Shown: one piece after another, positions 1-11,429 of the stretch | Position numbering within the stretch: position 1 is the first letter of the stretch | Layout: each line of letters starts with the position of its first letter | DNA from: Neurospora intermedia | Lineage: Eukaryota; Ascomycota; Sordariomycetes; Sordariales; Sordariaceae | NCBI GenBank assembly: GCA_037102815.1 | Contig: BTPP01000002.1 | Location: 3,782,001 to 3,846,000, forward strand | Length of the DNA: 64,000 nucleotides | Direction: 5' to 3' | Made by a program: the position numbers and the translations under genes | The notes under the pieces: generated by a model | Databases searched by the model: none | Seen by the model: only the letters and a program-made list of their open reading frames with translations | Told to the model about the DNA's origin: nothing

Positions 1-2236
1 ACGAAGCCTTTTGGAATGTCTGCTTCTTGGAAAGATTGCGTTCAAAGCCCCAAGACTGTGAACTCCTGTTTTTAGGGGCGTGCATCTGCGCCCCAGTTAT
101 TGTTCGGCTTAGGACGAAGATGAGTGGTGAACGTCGGAGATTCGAGGTGGGTGTCATCCAACCGCAACCGCCGTCCAACAAACAGCCAATGTCACAGCGA
201 TTGAACCCAAGAAGATCTCGATAAGCACCGCCTTTGAATTCCGTCCTCTTCAATGTCCACGATTGATAAGATATGCCCTTTATCATGGCGCTTTGCGTGT
301 CGTTCGACGATCCGTCTTCTACTGGAAGCCAGCTCCGATCCACACTACGCGCGCCCATGCTCAACCTCGGACAAGGTCACTTCGGTCGCACTGTTGAGTG
401 TTGGGAAACGGCTGATTGGCTGGCTGGTGAGCGTCGAGTCGAGCGAATCATCGAAGCCGTGAGCAGTGTTGACACTAGTGCTTATTCGTACAAAGTGGGT
501 TTCGAGCTTGACAAAGGTGTGGCTGCAATGCTTCGGCGTTGCTGCAGTTGCTACTCGCTCCAATCAATGTTGTCATATCTTTCTCATCACGTTGGACGGT
601 GGGACCCTTCAACCAGGCGCAGCCATTCACATGAAACTCTGCAATCTGCTCCTTTTTATTTCCCCTTCTCCATTTAATACACCCGTCGGCCGTCCGTCAC
701 GACTCACTCGCTTGCCCTTTAGGCTTTATTTCCTCTTTTCTTTTCTCTTCTGTCTTACACCTCCTGTGTGAAAAGGCACATCTGGCTTTGATTGCTGCTG
801 TCCAACAACTTGTTTGACATATCGCATAATCACCTCGTCCAACAACCCCGAAACCGATCAAGACGACTGCAAGCCGCCGAACGACTGAGCGAAACTCGTC
901 GTCCCGATCATTCCCGTTTCAGTGATACGCCCGGAAACACATATCAACAATCCCTGACCCAGCCTGAATCAGTGCGTCTGACATCTGCCCGAGGCCAGAG
1001 AGATACGCTGCCTATCTGCTTTCCAATTTGCGCGACAACATGGCCGCTGTTCCAAGATTCCAACCATTGTTGTAAACTGTATCTCTTGGGCGACATGAAC
1101 TTCTTCCACAAAGGCGTATCAATGATGGCAGCTTCGGCAGGACTCGCAACAAATCGGCCCCCATAGCCCAAGTTGTAACGCAGGGACAACCAAACTTCCC
1201 AACGCTCCCGAAACTTAGTCTAGGAAACCCATGTCTGAGTTTCAAGCACTACGTATGCGATTTCGGTCAATCCGTCGGTTTGTTCTCTGATCTCGATGTT
1301 TGGTAAAAACGCCATGTTTGAAATGGCACAATTGACGACCAGGGTTCCGATTATAAGCGAACCTTAAACTGAAGGGTTTTAAAAAGCACGCCCATATGTC
1401 ATGTCGCGAAGGCAAAAAGGATGTTATTCAATCAAAAAAAATATAGCGTTGTGTGTCGTTCAGTGCGCTGAGTGTAGTATACGTAACCTGAGAATGGGCA
1501 ACCGATATGACATCTCGTCTCCCAGCAATGAAAGTCGAAAGAACCAAGAACTCGATGCTTCAGGAAACGGCGCTGCCGCAGTACACTAGCTCAATAGTCG
1601 TGATTGGTCCAGTTCACACATAAGTGGACCCGCTCCGACTCACATGATAAGACTAGGTAAACAAGACAAAAGAAAGTTGGGGAAGTGGCCGCAGGCTGGG
1701 GCAAATCGAACCCGCCATTCGCCGTCATGCCCCAATGACGTCTCTCGCTTGTTCCGTTGTGAGAGGCCTGCGCAGAGTGCCAAAGCGGGAGTGTTTGCGT
1801 GTGTTTATCAACTGGGCCAACCAGTGACCTGGCTCCTGTGGAGGTGCATCTCTCCGCTGATGCAGGTTGGTTGCGTAGCCAGGATCAACCTCACCCAGCC
1901 AGTCACGCCAGCCCATTATCTCGCTCGCCATCAGTTGACTGCCTCCGCTTCCAGTTGCTGTGGCTTGTTTCGTTCCTGGTATCAGAGGTATCATTTGGAG
2001 TCTCCATCTACGACGACATCCATCTTTGTAAACAACTGCCATTCCGATTTGACTCGTGAGATCCCTGTGGCCGACATCCCGCAACTCAACACAACGAACT
2101 GTCGGTAACTGTCTCGGCGGTGGACAGCGTTTATATTCCCCGCTTTCTCAACCACCACATCCCATCCTCTCCAGGGTCTCCATAACACATCTCGGCACCG
2201 AACACCGACCGTGACAAATCGCTATCATCACTCACC
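1..2236. other. intergenic; no gene recognised
   Basis: This stretch holds only short overlapping reading frames on both strands with no recognisable domain and no consistent coding character. The last ~130 bases before the NPC2 start are rich in C and T and look like its 5' leader. Non-coding sequence belonging to a gene left of the window is possible, but nothing in the sequence proves it. Confidence 0.6.
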
Positions 2237-2921
2237 ATGAGGCTTTCCGCAGCTGTCATCGCTCTCCTTTCCACGAGCGCCGCTGCTTTTAGCGTTTATC
2301 GCGAGAACAGCGTCTCTGCCAACGATGAACTCGATGTTCCCGGAAAGTCACCCTTGAGGTTCTGTGACGCTGCGGCCGATCGCAAAGATGACATCGTTAC
2401 CATCGAGGAGGTCATATTGACACCAAACCCTCCTGAGGCGTATGTCACATGTCTTTCACCACGTTCAGAAACAGAAAGCTAATGGGTTTGTCACACACAG
2501 CGGCCAGACCCTGACAATCGAGGCGTCTGGTATCGTCAAGGAGGCCATCGAGGAAGGGGCATACGTCAACTTGCAAGTCAAGTATGGCTACATCCGCCTG
2601 ATCAACACCTCTGCCGACCTGTGCAAGGAGATGAAGAACGTGGAGCTCGAATGCCCCATCAAGAAGGGCAGACTCTCGATTACCAAGAACGTTGAGCTGC
2701 CCAAGGAGATCCCACCTGTACGTTCTCTATTGCCAATTCCCCCCCTCTCTCAATACTGCTGTTGTTGATGGGAATGTTCGCTGACATGGACGGTTTGATG
2801 GTTACAGGGCAAGTACACTGTTGAGGCCGATGTCTACAACAGCGACGATAAGCACATCACCTGCTTGACCGCCACCGTCTTCTTTGGTCGCAAGACCCTT
2901 GGCTTCCTTGACGATCTCTGA
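2237..2921 (+). CDS. npc2: NPC2/ML-domain sterol (phosphatidylglycerol/phosphatidylinositol) transfer protein
   Basis: Three exons: 2237-2439, 2501-2717, 2808-2921; introns of 61 and 90 nt with GTATGT and GTACGT donors; 177 aa, the usual length of fungal NPC2. Residues 1-18 (MRLSAAVIALLSTSAAAF) form a signal peptide. The mature part is a single ML (MD-2-related lipid recognition) domain: the opening around residue 35 has the PLRFCD motif, followed by the ITIEEV-like strand, the PPEAGQ turn and a central TLTIEASG strand. Paired cysteines occur in LCKEM, ELECPIKKG and HITCLTATV. Family knowledge: these soluble vacuolar/secreted proteins carry sterols or acidic phospholipids between membranes. 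Splice phases are consistent across all exons (203+217+114 nt). Identity is firm; lipid preference is not visible from sequence. Confidence 0.93.
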
Positions 2922-3352
2922 CCTGGCTGAAGAGCGAGCGGATTTGACGATTAACAACGGATACGGCATGTTTAATCTACACCTTGGATGAATACTGCGC
3001 ATGATGGATTAATGAACTCATTCTTGGCACCGAATCGGATGATGGCACTTGCACGGCAACAGCATTTGTATGGGTTTTGCTTTGGTAGTACTGGAGTTTT
3101 TCGCGTTTAGTAGTTGGTTTTTGAGACTGTTTCTGCCTTTAAGCATGCTTGGGCGTGAACATTTCTGAGGAAACATTCCCGTTGTTCTGCTTCTTTATAG
3201 GTATTCTGAGTTCCCCGCATTGCGCGCCGCCGCTGTGATGTCGTAGGCACATTGATTCCGCTATGCCCCCATGAACCTGACTGCTTCCATTCCTTCCATC
3301 ATGCCGTATCATTCCCCGTTCGTTATGTCCATGCTAAAGTGGGCAAACACGT
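2922..3352. other. convergent 3' intergenic
   Basis: This 430-bp stretch lies between the convergent ends of the NPC2 gene and the V-ATPase subunit F gene. It contains only untranslated-type sequence and no frame worth calling. Confidence 0.6.
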
Positions 3353-3950
3353 TTATTCACCGAACAAACGACGGACTCTGCGAAGAACACTGTCCTTCTC
3401 GGGGTCGTAAGGGTGGTCTTTGCTCGGGATCTCGAGAACGGTAGGGAAGGCCGCGGTGTGGGTGTCGACTCGGTGCCGTATCCTATCAGCGATCTGTGTC
3501 TTCCACGTCAGTTACCCATTTCATCCAGAATTGTCAACAAGAAGAAATATCTCCCCACAAGCCGCCCACTTTCTTGAACCAAGACCAGCACTTACATGTT
3601 GGTTAATCAGAACAATGCCAATGTCCTTCCTCTCGGTCGTGAAGCGGTCAAAGGCCGCCTCGATAGCAGCGTTATCCGTCTTGTTGTCCACCACAAGAAA
3701 GTTCTTTTGCGAATCTGGGGGAGCCGTAACGTGCTACGATTCGAGTGCGTATTAGAACTCAGCTACCCCATATCATCCGAGGACCCTACGGAACCTACGC
3801 CAATGCCTGCAAGGAGGAGTCCCGTGACGGAGTCCTAGATAATTGTTAGCTCCTTGACAGATGTAGACCTAGTTGCAAAATCGCACTCACCTCGTCTCCA
3901 ATTACAGCCAGGAACTGACGGTCCCTAGCGTCTGCTTGGGAAGTTGCCAT
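3353..3950 (-). CDS. vma7: V-type proton ATPase subunit F
   Basis: Four exons on the minus strand: 3891-3950, 3799-3834, 3596-3733, 3353-3493, in phase throughout; 124 aa, which is the family size. The protein starts [20 protein letters not shown] and continues [12 protein letters not shown] and [16 protein letters not shown], then a region with [10 protein letters not shown] and a C-terminus ending [13 protein letters not shown]. These match the conserved V-ATPase subunit F core (the [15 protein letters not shown] loop and the IGIVLINQ strand). Known role: part of the central stalk of the V1 sector, coupling ATP hydrolysis to proton pumping into vacuole and Golgi. The second exon is only 36 nt. 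It is divergent from the Nur1-like gene, with about 750 bp between start codons. Confidence 0.93.
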
Positions 3951-4698
3951 GATAGGCTGGGTCGGGTATCGGTCGGGGAACGAGGGCTATGCGACAGTAG
4001 AAACTTGGGTGACTGGCAATAAGTTGATTAAATCTTCTGAAAACGTGCGTAGGTATAGGCGTCGGTAGGGAATGTCGAAGCCAGCCGGCGGTTGCGATTG
4101 CGGCCGTATCGATTGATGTCGACGTCGGCTGTCGTCGTCCATCCAGGTACTCCAGGATGACGGGACGGACTGGAGCTCTGACCAACCTAGCCGCACCCGC
4201 TGGATCCAACTGGGCTCCACTCGCAGTCAACAGCCCGCGCTAAACCTAGCAGCTCCGCTGTCACAGCCAAACCCACCCGACCCCTCTTTTCAGCAATGCC
4301 AGGTTCTAAAAACTCCACTGACACAGCTGGGACTCACTAAATTCTCGGTTGCGCCTGCCACTGCTTGAACTTTGACTGCGACCGGGGTCAATTTCCATGA
4401 GGGAGAGCTTCCAATCCATTTCTCGATCCGCGTCCCGAGCAACGCAAATGCAAAAGTAAACAAAAGAAATCTTTCATTCTTTGACCAACCTTACCTAGCA
4501 CCAATCCGGGCACAACCCGGTGCCCTTTTACCACACGATACACAACCAAGGACTGCGCAAGACCGTCACATTATTGCGCACACTCCTCTCGTATCTTCTA
4601 CCAAAACACCACCGACTGGGAAGGCGGCCCCAAACATCGATTCTGCGCTGTCGCAATCTGTCATCACCAAACAACATCGTCATCATCACAATCCAAAC
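3951..4698. promoter_or_regulatory. bidirectional intergenic between vma7 and the Nur1-like gene
   Basis: The two genes diverge from this 748-bp stretch, so it must carry both promoters and leaders. No TATA box or known operator stands out. The last ~130 bases before 4699 are rich in CA and CAT, as is common for fungal 5' leaders. An open frame runs in from 4372 in phase with the downstream gene, but the family N-terminus begins at the methionine at 4699. Confidence 0.45.
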
Positions 4699-6388
4699 AT
4701 GCCTCCAACACCTCGTCGCCTGGTGCGCCGGCGCCCGCTTTCCGAGCGGATACAGGCCTTTCTCAACCCTATGGACTTTTATATCTGGATCTCGGAGGAA
4801 ATCCAAAGCTTCGATTGGGACTCGACCACTTTCGGTACTTGGTTTGGTCTGATTGCGAATGCTCTCTTCCTACTTGCGAGAGCGAACGCAAACATTAGTG
4901 GCGGGCTTGTCGATGATGATGTCTTTTCGGATGCCCCCTCCAGCGGCTTTACAAAGGCATTGGTGAGTTAGGCCTCACTGCTTTTAGGAGGGACCTGTAC
5001 GGCATAGTGAACGATATTCTGACTGCATGCGACAGATTAACTTCCTCATCTGGACCCTGATCCCCATCTCTGGTCTCAATGCCTTCTACACCATGACCCG
5101 ATCGCGCCACTACCGACTATTCGAAGCGAACGTCGAGGCTCAAGGCCCTTCAACCCCTTCCGCGCATCGTGTCCGAGTCGATTCTTCTCCGTCCACCCCC
5201 ACACCCCTTCGATATATCCAAAACATTGCAAAGGGCGAATCGGCCGAGGCGCGCGCTCACCCTGACAAGACACGCGACGTCTGGGAGGTGGCCGTTTGGG
5301 ATCCGTACCCGGCAACACTGCGCATTTTCTGCCTCTTCAGCCCCGGCCATGTCCTCATCTACATGCTCTTCCTCCCCTTGGCCGCCCTCGACCCGCGCCC
5401 GAGCGTGACCGTCTTCAAAGCTCTTTTCCTCCAGCTCCTCCTCACAGCTCAGATGCTCCTCCTGACCTCCCGCTTCACCCAGCAATCCAAGGACATGAAC
5501 ATCATCCACCGCGAAGTCATGCACGAATACGACATCAAGTACGTGCACCCGCGGGTGTACCCTATTTACCGCGAGGTAGCGACCCAGGTCTCGATTGTCG
5601 ACGACGTGTTGGAAGAAGAATCGGTAGCTATCGGCACCCCTTCGACCATCATCCGCCGCGGCTTCGAAACGCATCCGAACCCAAACTACACCAAGCACTT
5701 CGACCCTGACGGTGTCCTCAAGCAGAGCAAAGAGCTCACCCAAACCGACGCCTCGACTCCCGCGGCGCGACCCTACACACCCATCACCACCGGCGGCCGA
5801 CCCAGTTTCGGATCAGTAACCTCTTCAAGCACCACCACCACTACTACTCGCACCCCGACGGCCCTCCTCCGCCAAAACAGCTACGGCAACAACACCCCCT
5901 CGACCATCTCGATGACCGCCCGCCCAACACCTAGCAAGAGACAGGTCGCCCACGCCGGCACCACCCCCTACCCACCACGTAAAGCAGCAGCAGGCGGCGG
6001 CGGCGGCGGCGGCGGCAGCCTCGGCGTGTACCAGCACATGAACTCCCCACTCAAGCGAACAGCCAGCATAGGCACTGACGCGCCGCCTTCGCCCCGCAAC
6101 GGGCGCGAGATGGCGGCGCTGGAGCAGAGAGACTTGGCGGATAGGCTGATTAGGCAGCACAGCCCCGTGAAGCCGAGTCCGTTAAAGAGCGAGATTTATC
6201 CTGCTGCTGCTGCTGCTGCCGGTGGGTCGCCCAGGAAGTCATCGGCGGCGGCGGCGAGCAGGGGTGGGGATGGGGATAGGGATAGGGATGGGGATAGTAG
6301 TGCGTATATGCAGCATTCGCCGGCGACGTTGAATAATGCGCGGGCGAACAGGTGGGCACATGAGAGGTTTCCTACGAGAAGGGTTTAG
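4699..6388 (+). CDS. nur1: Nur1/Mug154-family nuclear rim protein (DUF2418)
   Basis: Two exons, 4699-4962 and 5036-6388, with a 73-nt intron (GTGAGT donor); 538 aa. The start chosen is the ATG opening MPPTPRRLVRRRPLSERI; an upstream in-frame ATG-less extension lacks family features. The N-terminal half holds the membrane-associated DUF2418 core: PMDFYIWISEEIQSFDWD, a hydrophobic segment near 50-60, another at INFLIWTLIPISGLNAFY, the motif VWEVAVWDPYP, and two further hydrophobic segments around PGHVLIYMLFLPL and FLQLLLTAQMLLL. The C-terminal ~280 residues are low complexity (Thr/Ser/Pro), with Gly8 from a GGC run at about 5995-6016 and Ala runs, ending in basic residues. Known relatives (yeast Nur1, fission yeast Mug154) sit in the inner nuclear membrane and help rDNA/heterochromatin tethering. 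The tail is probably disordered and nuclear-facing. Confidence 0.85.
5990..6016 (+). repeat. GGC trinucleotide run coding poly-Gly
   Basis: A short (GGC)n microsatellite inside the Nur1-like coding sequence encodes eight consecutive glycines after three alanines. It is probably length-variable between strains. Confidence 0.8.
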
Positions 6389-7159
6389 ACGGGGAGTTTT
6401 AGAAGATTGATGAAAAGAGGGTGAGAAATGTAAAAGGGGGGATTAAACTGTTCTTTCTTCTTTGCCTTTGACGATGGATGTATCATCAACATTTGGAGTT
6501 CTTTGGGAACGGCGTTTTTAGGGGGGAAGGGCCGGGTTTTGGTTCTGATTCCATATCTATTCCAGAGAAAGAAGCGAGTTCGTGTATTATTTGATAGAAA
6601 GGCGGCGATGTATTATTTCATGAACTTACTTGAGAAGGCATATAATATGGCGTTCTTCTTTTTCTGGGGCATGATTACAAGCACACATGGATTTTCATCG
6701 TTAGTTTACCGAACTCTCGATCACATATGATGTCCACCCATGTCTATGTGGTTTTCCTGCTTGAAGATCACTTCTCACCAAAGCAAGTATGCATTGCAAG
6801 GAATCGTTATGATGAAGAGAAGAATCCCATCCGGGTAATGTATATGCGCCATGAATATATACGTAGCTAAAAAAGAAGAACAACTGTGGAGTCATTCGTT
6901 GATGACTGTCCACCCCGCCAAGACCGTAGTTAAAGAGACCATGATAAACTCAAAAACCCGCAACCGCAGCACCGTGATATCAAGCGTTTGTAAGAAAAGC
7001 AAGACATGACCAAGCAAGAAAAGAAAGAAAAAAAAAAAAAAACCATGACTCATTGGTCCGCTAACAACCAGCCGCTTCCCTTTCTATGGCGGCGCTAACT
7101 TTTTTTTCCCTCTTCTTTGGAACCCTTTGACTTTTTGTTGATGATGCCATATGACTCTT
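6389..7159. other. convergent 3' intergenic
   Basis: The Nur1-like gene and the isopropylmalate dehydratase gene converge here. There is an A-rich tract with about 15 A at 7028-7042 but no coding frame that looks real. It probably holds both 3' UTRs. Confidence 0.55.
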
Positions 7160-9708
7160 TTACCACTCGAGCGGCTCCTTCTTCTCCTCCCCGCGGTTGG
7201 TCTTCGGTACTGGGACCGCCTTAGCCACCAACTTGCCACCCTGTCCCTTCCTCTTGAGATACGCGCGTCCATCCAACCAAGGTGTCTGCTGGCTCATCTT
7301 CGCCTCGTACTCGGCAATCTTATCCTCCATCTGCATCGTCAGACCGATGTCGTCCAGCCCGTTAACGAGGCAGTGCTTCCTGAACTCCTCGACCTCGAAC
7401 TCGCAGAGGGTGTTACCGTCAGCGTCCTTGATTAGCTGGTTGGGCAAGTCGATCTCGATCTCGCGGCCGGCCGCGGCCTCGGCGTGCACGCGCTCGAGAG
7501 CGGCTTGGTCCTTGATCGCGATGGGCAGCATGCCGTTCTTGAAGGAGTTGTTGAAGAAGATGTCGGCGAAAGAAGGGGCAATGACGGACTTGACGCCGAA
7601 GTCGTTGAGCGCCCAAGGGGCGTGCTCGCGCGAGGAGCCGCAGCCAAAGTTGGCGCCTGTGCAGACGATGATCTTGGCGGAGCGGTACGGCTCGCGGTTG
7701 AGGACAAAGTTGGCGTTCTCGCTGCCGTCAGGGTTGTAACGCATCTCGTAGAAGAGGGCGGAGCCGAGACCGGTGCGCTTGATGGTCTTGAGGAACTGCT
7801 TGGGGATGATGGCGTCCGTGTCGATGTTGGCCTTCTCCATGGGCGCAGCGATGCCCTTGAGGTTGGTGAACTTGGGGAGGCCAGCAGAGGACTTGGAGAC
7901 CGAGGTGTTGACTTGGGGAGAGGAGTCCTGGGGCTGGTCGGCGAGCTTGTCCTTCTCGACATCGTCCTCCTCAATGCGCTCGTCAGTGTGGGCCTTGGCG
8001 GTGACGGTAGTTTCAGGAATAACGGCAGCCTCGACATGGGGGCTAGACTTGTAGTCGGTGAGCTTGCGCACGTCGGCGAGCTTACCGACGATGGCGGCGG
8101 CAGCGGCCATGACGGGGGACATCAGGTGGGTGCGGCCCTGGGCACCCTGGCGACCCTCAAAGTTACGGTTGCTGGTGGAGGCGCAACGCTCCTTGGGGGA
8201 GAGGATGTCGGGGTTCATGCCGAGGCACATGGAGCAACCAGCCTCGCGCCACTCGAAACCGGCCTCCTGGAAGATCTTGTCAAGGCCCTCGGCCTCAGCC
8301 TGGTCCTTGACGAGACCGGAGCCGGGGACGATGAGGGCGCGCTTGATGTTGGCGGCGATCTTCTTGCCCTTAACGACCTGGGCGGCAGCGCGGAGATCCT
8401 CGATACGGGAGTTGGTGCAGGAGCCGATGAAGACCTTGTCGACCTCAATGTCCTCCATGGGGGTGCCGGGGACGAGACCCATGTACTCGATCATGCGACG
8501 GCCAGCAGCCTTCTTGCCCTCGGTAGCGAAGGTCTCGGGGTCGGGAACAACACCGGTGATGGGGACAACGTCCTCGGGGGAGGTACCCCAGGTAACAGTG
8601 GGGATGATATCCTTGCCGTCGATGAAGACATCGATATCGTACTTGGCATCGGGGTCGGAGGCGAGAGACTTCCAGTAGGCGACGGCCTTGTTCCACTCCT
8701 CGGATCCGTACCGGGGGGCAAGGGGCCTGCCCTTGAGGTACTCAAAGGTGATCTCATCGGGAGCCACCATACCGGCTCTGGCGCCGGCCTCGATCGACAT
8801 GTTGCAAATGGACATGCGGGCCTCCATGCTGAGGCTGCGGATGACGGAGCCGCAGAACTCGATGACGGCACCAGTACCGCCGGCAGTACCGATCTGACCA
8901 ATAACGTGGAGGATGACATCCTTGGAACTCACACCGGGCGCAAGCTCACCGTCGACCTGGACCCTCATGTTCTTGCTGCGCTTGGTGATGAGGCACTGGG
9001 TGGCGAGGACGTGCTCGACCTCGGAGGTGCCGATACCGAAAGCGAGAGCGCCGAAAGCGCCATGGGTAGAAGTATGGGAGTCGCCGCAGACGACCGTGGT
9101 GCCGGGAAGGGTGAAGCCCTGCTCGGGGCCGATGACGTGGACGATACCTTGTCTCTTGTCGCTGAGGCCAAAGTATGTGATGCCGAACTTCTTGACGTTC
9201 TCCTCGAGGGTGACGCACTGCGTCCTCGAATCATCCTCCTTGATGAAGCTGGCGATATCCTTCAGCGCTTTCCTGGAGGTGGTGGGGACATTCTACAGCG
9301 GGTCCGCGGTCAGCTTGCAGTCCCACACATCGATTGCGAAGGGGTAAGGTATCATGGCCGCGAAAACGCTGCATGCGCACCCATGTGAAAATAAAAAGAA
9401 ACAATGCGGTGACATTGAACTTACGTGATCGGTGGTAGCGAGGGTGCAGTCTGGCCTGCGAACTTGGCGTCCGGCGTTTTCGAGGCCCTCAAAAGCTTGC
9501 TATTGATTAGGGGTCAGTACTGGGCACTGGACTGCGAAACCGGAGCTCCCCCAGCATTTGGGTTCAAACAACTTACAGGAGAGGTGACTTCGTGGACCAA
9601 GTGGCGGTCAATGTAGAGGAGAATGGTACCGTCGAGCTTCTCGTCGACGATATGGGCCTGGAAGACCTTGTCGTAAAGGGTACGGGGGGTACTCTCTGCT
9701 GACGGCAT
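7160..9708 (-). CDS. leu-2: 3-isopropylmalate dehydratase (fused large and small subunits)
   Basis: Three exons: 9577-9708, 9425-9499, 7160-9292; introns of 77 and 132 nt; 779 aa, the size of yeast Leu1. It converts 2-isopropylmalate to 3-isopropylmalate, the second step of leucine synthesis, using a 4Fe-4S cluster. The LeuC part covers about residues 1-480, with [15 protein letters not shown], the cluster cysteine in [13 protein letters not shown], and the two further cysteines in [11 protein letters not shown] ~60-residue acidic/Ser linker ([15 protein letters not shown]) leads to the LeuD swivel domain, with [26 protein letters not shown] and [14 protein letters not shown]. The symbol follows Neurospora usage (yeast LEU1). 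The antisense strand carries a 634-codon open frame that is only a shadow of the GC3 bias. Confidence 0.97.
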
Positions 9709-11429
9709 GGTGGCGGTTATGTGAAGGTTGGTGGTTCCCTGGCTGGTGAGGTAGCTGGGAATAGTTGGTTAATTGGAGAAGGAGAGGGCGGAGTATATAA
9801 CGTTGTCACAATCGGGGGACAACGAGAAAGAAGTCTTGGGAAGAAAACCGGCACGCAGCAAATAAATAGGTCTGGTGTCGGGACTGTAGGTTGGATGGAT
9901 GGGTTGAAAAACCGGCGTGGGGTTGTCTAGCTTCCGGTTCGGCTAGGTCTGGGGGGCTTTGATGTCTCAACCAAATCTCGGAGGCGGAACCGTATATCGG
10001 CGATGCAGTTATCCTTCTCGGCTTTTGAGTTGGCAGCTGTTTCGGTTCTCGATCAACAAGACACAACGATGACAAGGCTTGCTAATCCCGGGTATAAAGT
10101 AGGGTAAAGTGTTGGGATGTAGAAAGATTCCTGGGGAGAAAGTTGGCAAAAGCGGGAAAGGAGGTGAGACTGAGACGGCCGTGGCAAGAAAGCGAAAGCG
10201 GGCAGACACCGGACCTTTTTAAGTTTTCCCCGTATCATGAGGTTGGGACCGATGACTACAATTCCCAAATGGCAAATCTACATCAACATGTACAAACACC
10301 TGGAGTCAAACCAATCTTTCTGTTTCCCTGGTTGCCTGGCGATCCGCTCGTGGCTCGATTTCGTCCAGTCTTGTAACAAATCCGCCTGCGATACGAAGCA
10401 CTGGGCAAGAGATGACAGTGACGGCAGGGCTGGGGCGGCCCGCCGATGCTCGGAGGACAGCATCGAGCTCCGGTTCACGGAATGCGGGGTGGGCTGGGTG
10501 GCCACTGGAATTTCTAAAGAAATGATGCCCATTGGCCGCGCGCACGATTCCACTTGGCCAGTTCCACCCGCCCAGGTACGCACTGCCAGACGCTGTGACA
10601 ACCACGACCGCCGCCATTGGTTCTTCCCGATCTCGGCCTCAACTGCTGCCACGTCGAGACCGGCCCATCCTGGAGGTTGATCCATGACGCTGCGGCATGC
10701 GACGGCTTGGGCGACGGCCACTACGCACGGCTACGGGGCGTTTGCAGTGGAGGCCACACGGGTTTCTTTCACGATGAAATCCCCGAACCATGGCTTCCGG
10801 AGAGAAGAGCGGTTCGACACTGAAGGTGTTCGAACAAGAGAGAATACCTACGCAAGACAATATTGCTGTAGATCATCCTATGACCAATATCCATTGTGCT
10901 CAGAGTAATGATATTTCCTCAGCTAGCAGTCTACTTAGGTAAAATCTTCCATCCAATGTTCTGCTGCTTGCTGTTCGCAAGTATCAGGTCCGGTCTTCGG
11001 TACACCTCTCGCCGAGTACCTTGATGTCCCACTTCGTTCCCGCTCCACCATCACATTTGTATCCTTGTGAATCATAAGAGAATTATTTCCAACACCGCCT
11101 TCAACCCTCATCTCAGGTACGGATCCTCCTTGTGCAACTTAATACGTAAGAATATCCATTGTACAAACAACAAACTCCGAAGCAGCCTGATGTTTCCTAA
11201 TGATGTTTTCGGAGTTTGAGAAACGCAATTAGGCGACATTCGATAGCGATGACAACACTGCTTACTGCAACAATCTCTTCTTCTTCATCATTCCCATGTT
11301 AATGTCCCCATGGTCTGGAAAGGGAAGCTTCAAGTACCACCGCACTCGTACCATACGATCCACCTATACAAACAAAGTCTCCACAAACGAGAATCCTCAA
11401 CCATCAAACACGGTCAATCTTGTGATCAC
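9709..11429. other. leu-2 promoter region and 3' flank of the next gene
   Basis: This 1.7-kb gap carries the leu-2 promoter. On the leu-2 strand a TATATA sits at about 9792-9797, some 85 bases upstream of the ATG. CCGGTTCGG at 9933-9941 is one base short of the palindromic Leu3-type core CCGGTTCCGG, and a TGACTC (half of a CPC-1/Gcn4 site) lies at 10303-10308 on the minus strand. These are weak matches. No credible coding frame was found. Confidence 0.4.

Noticed and set aside
1690-1735. Possible tRNA T-arm on the minus strand (GGGTTCGATTTG)
   Set aside because: The T-stem does not pair and no A-box or acceptor stem is found.
7484-9388. 634-codon plus-strand open frame opposite leu-2
   Set aside because: It mirrors the GC-rich third positions of leu-2, is Gly/Asp/Val-rich with no domain, and the sense strand is unmistakable.
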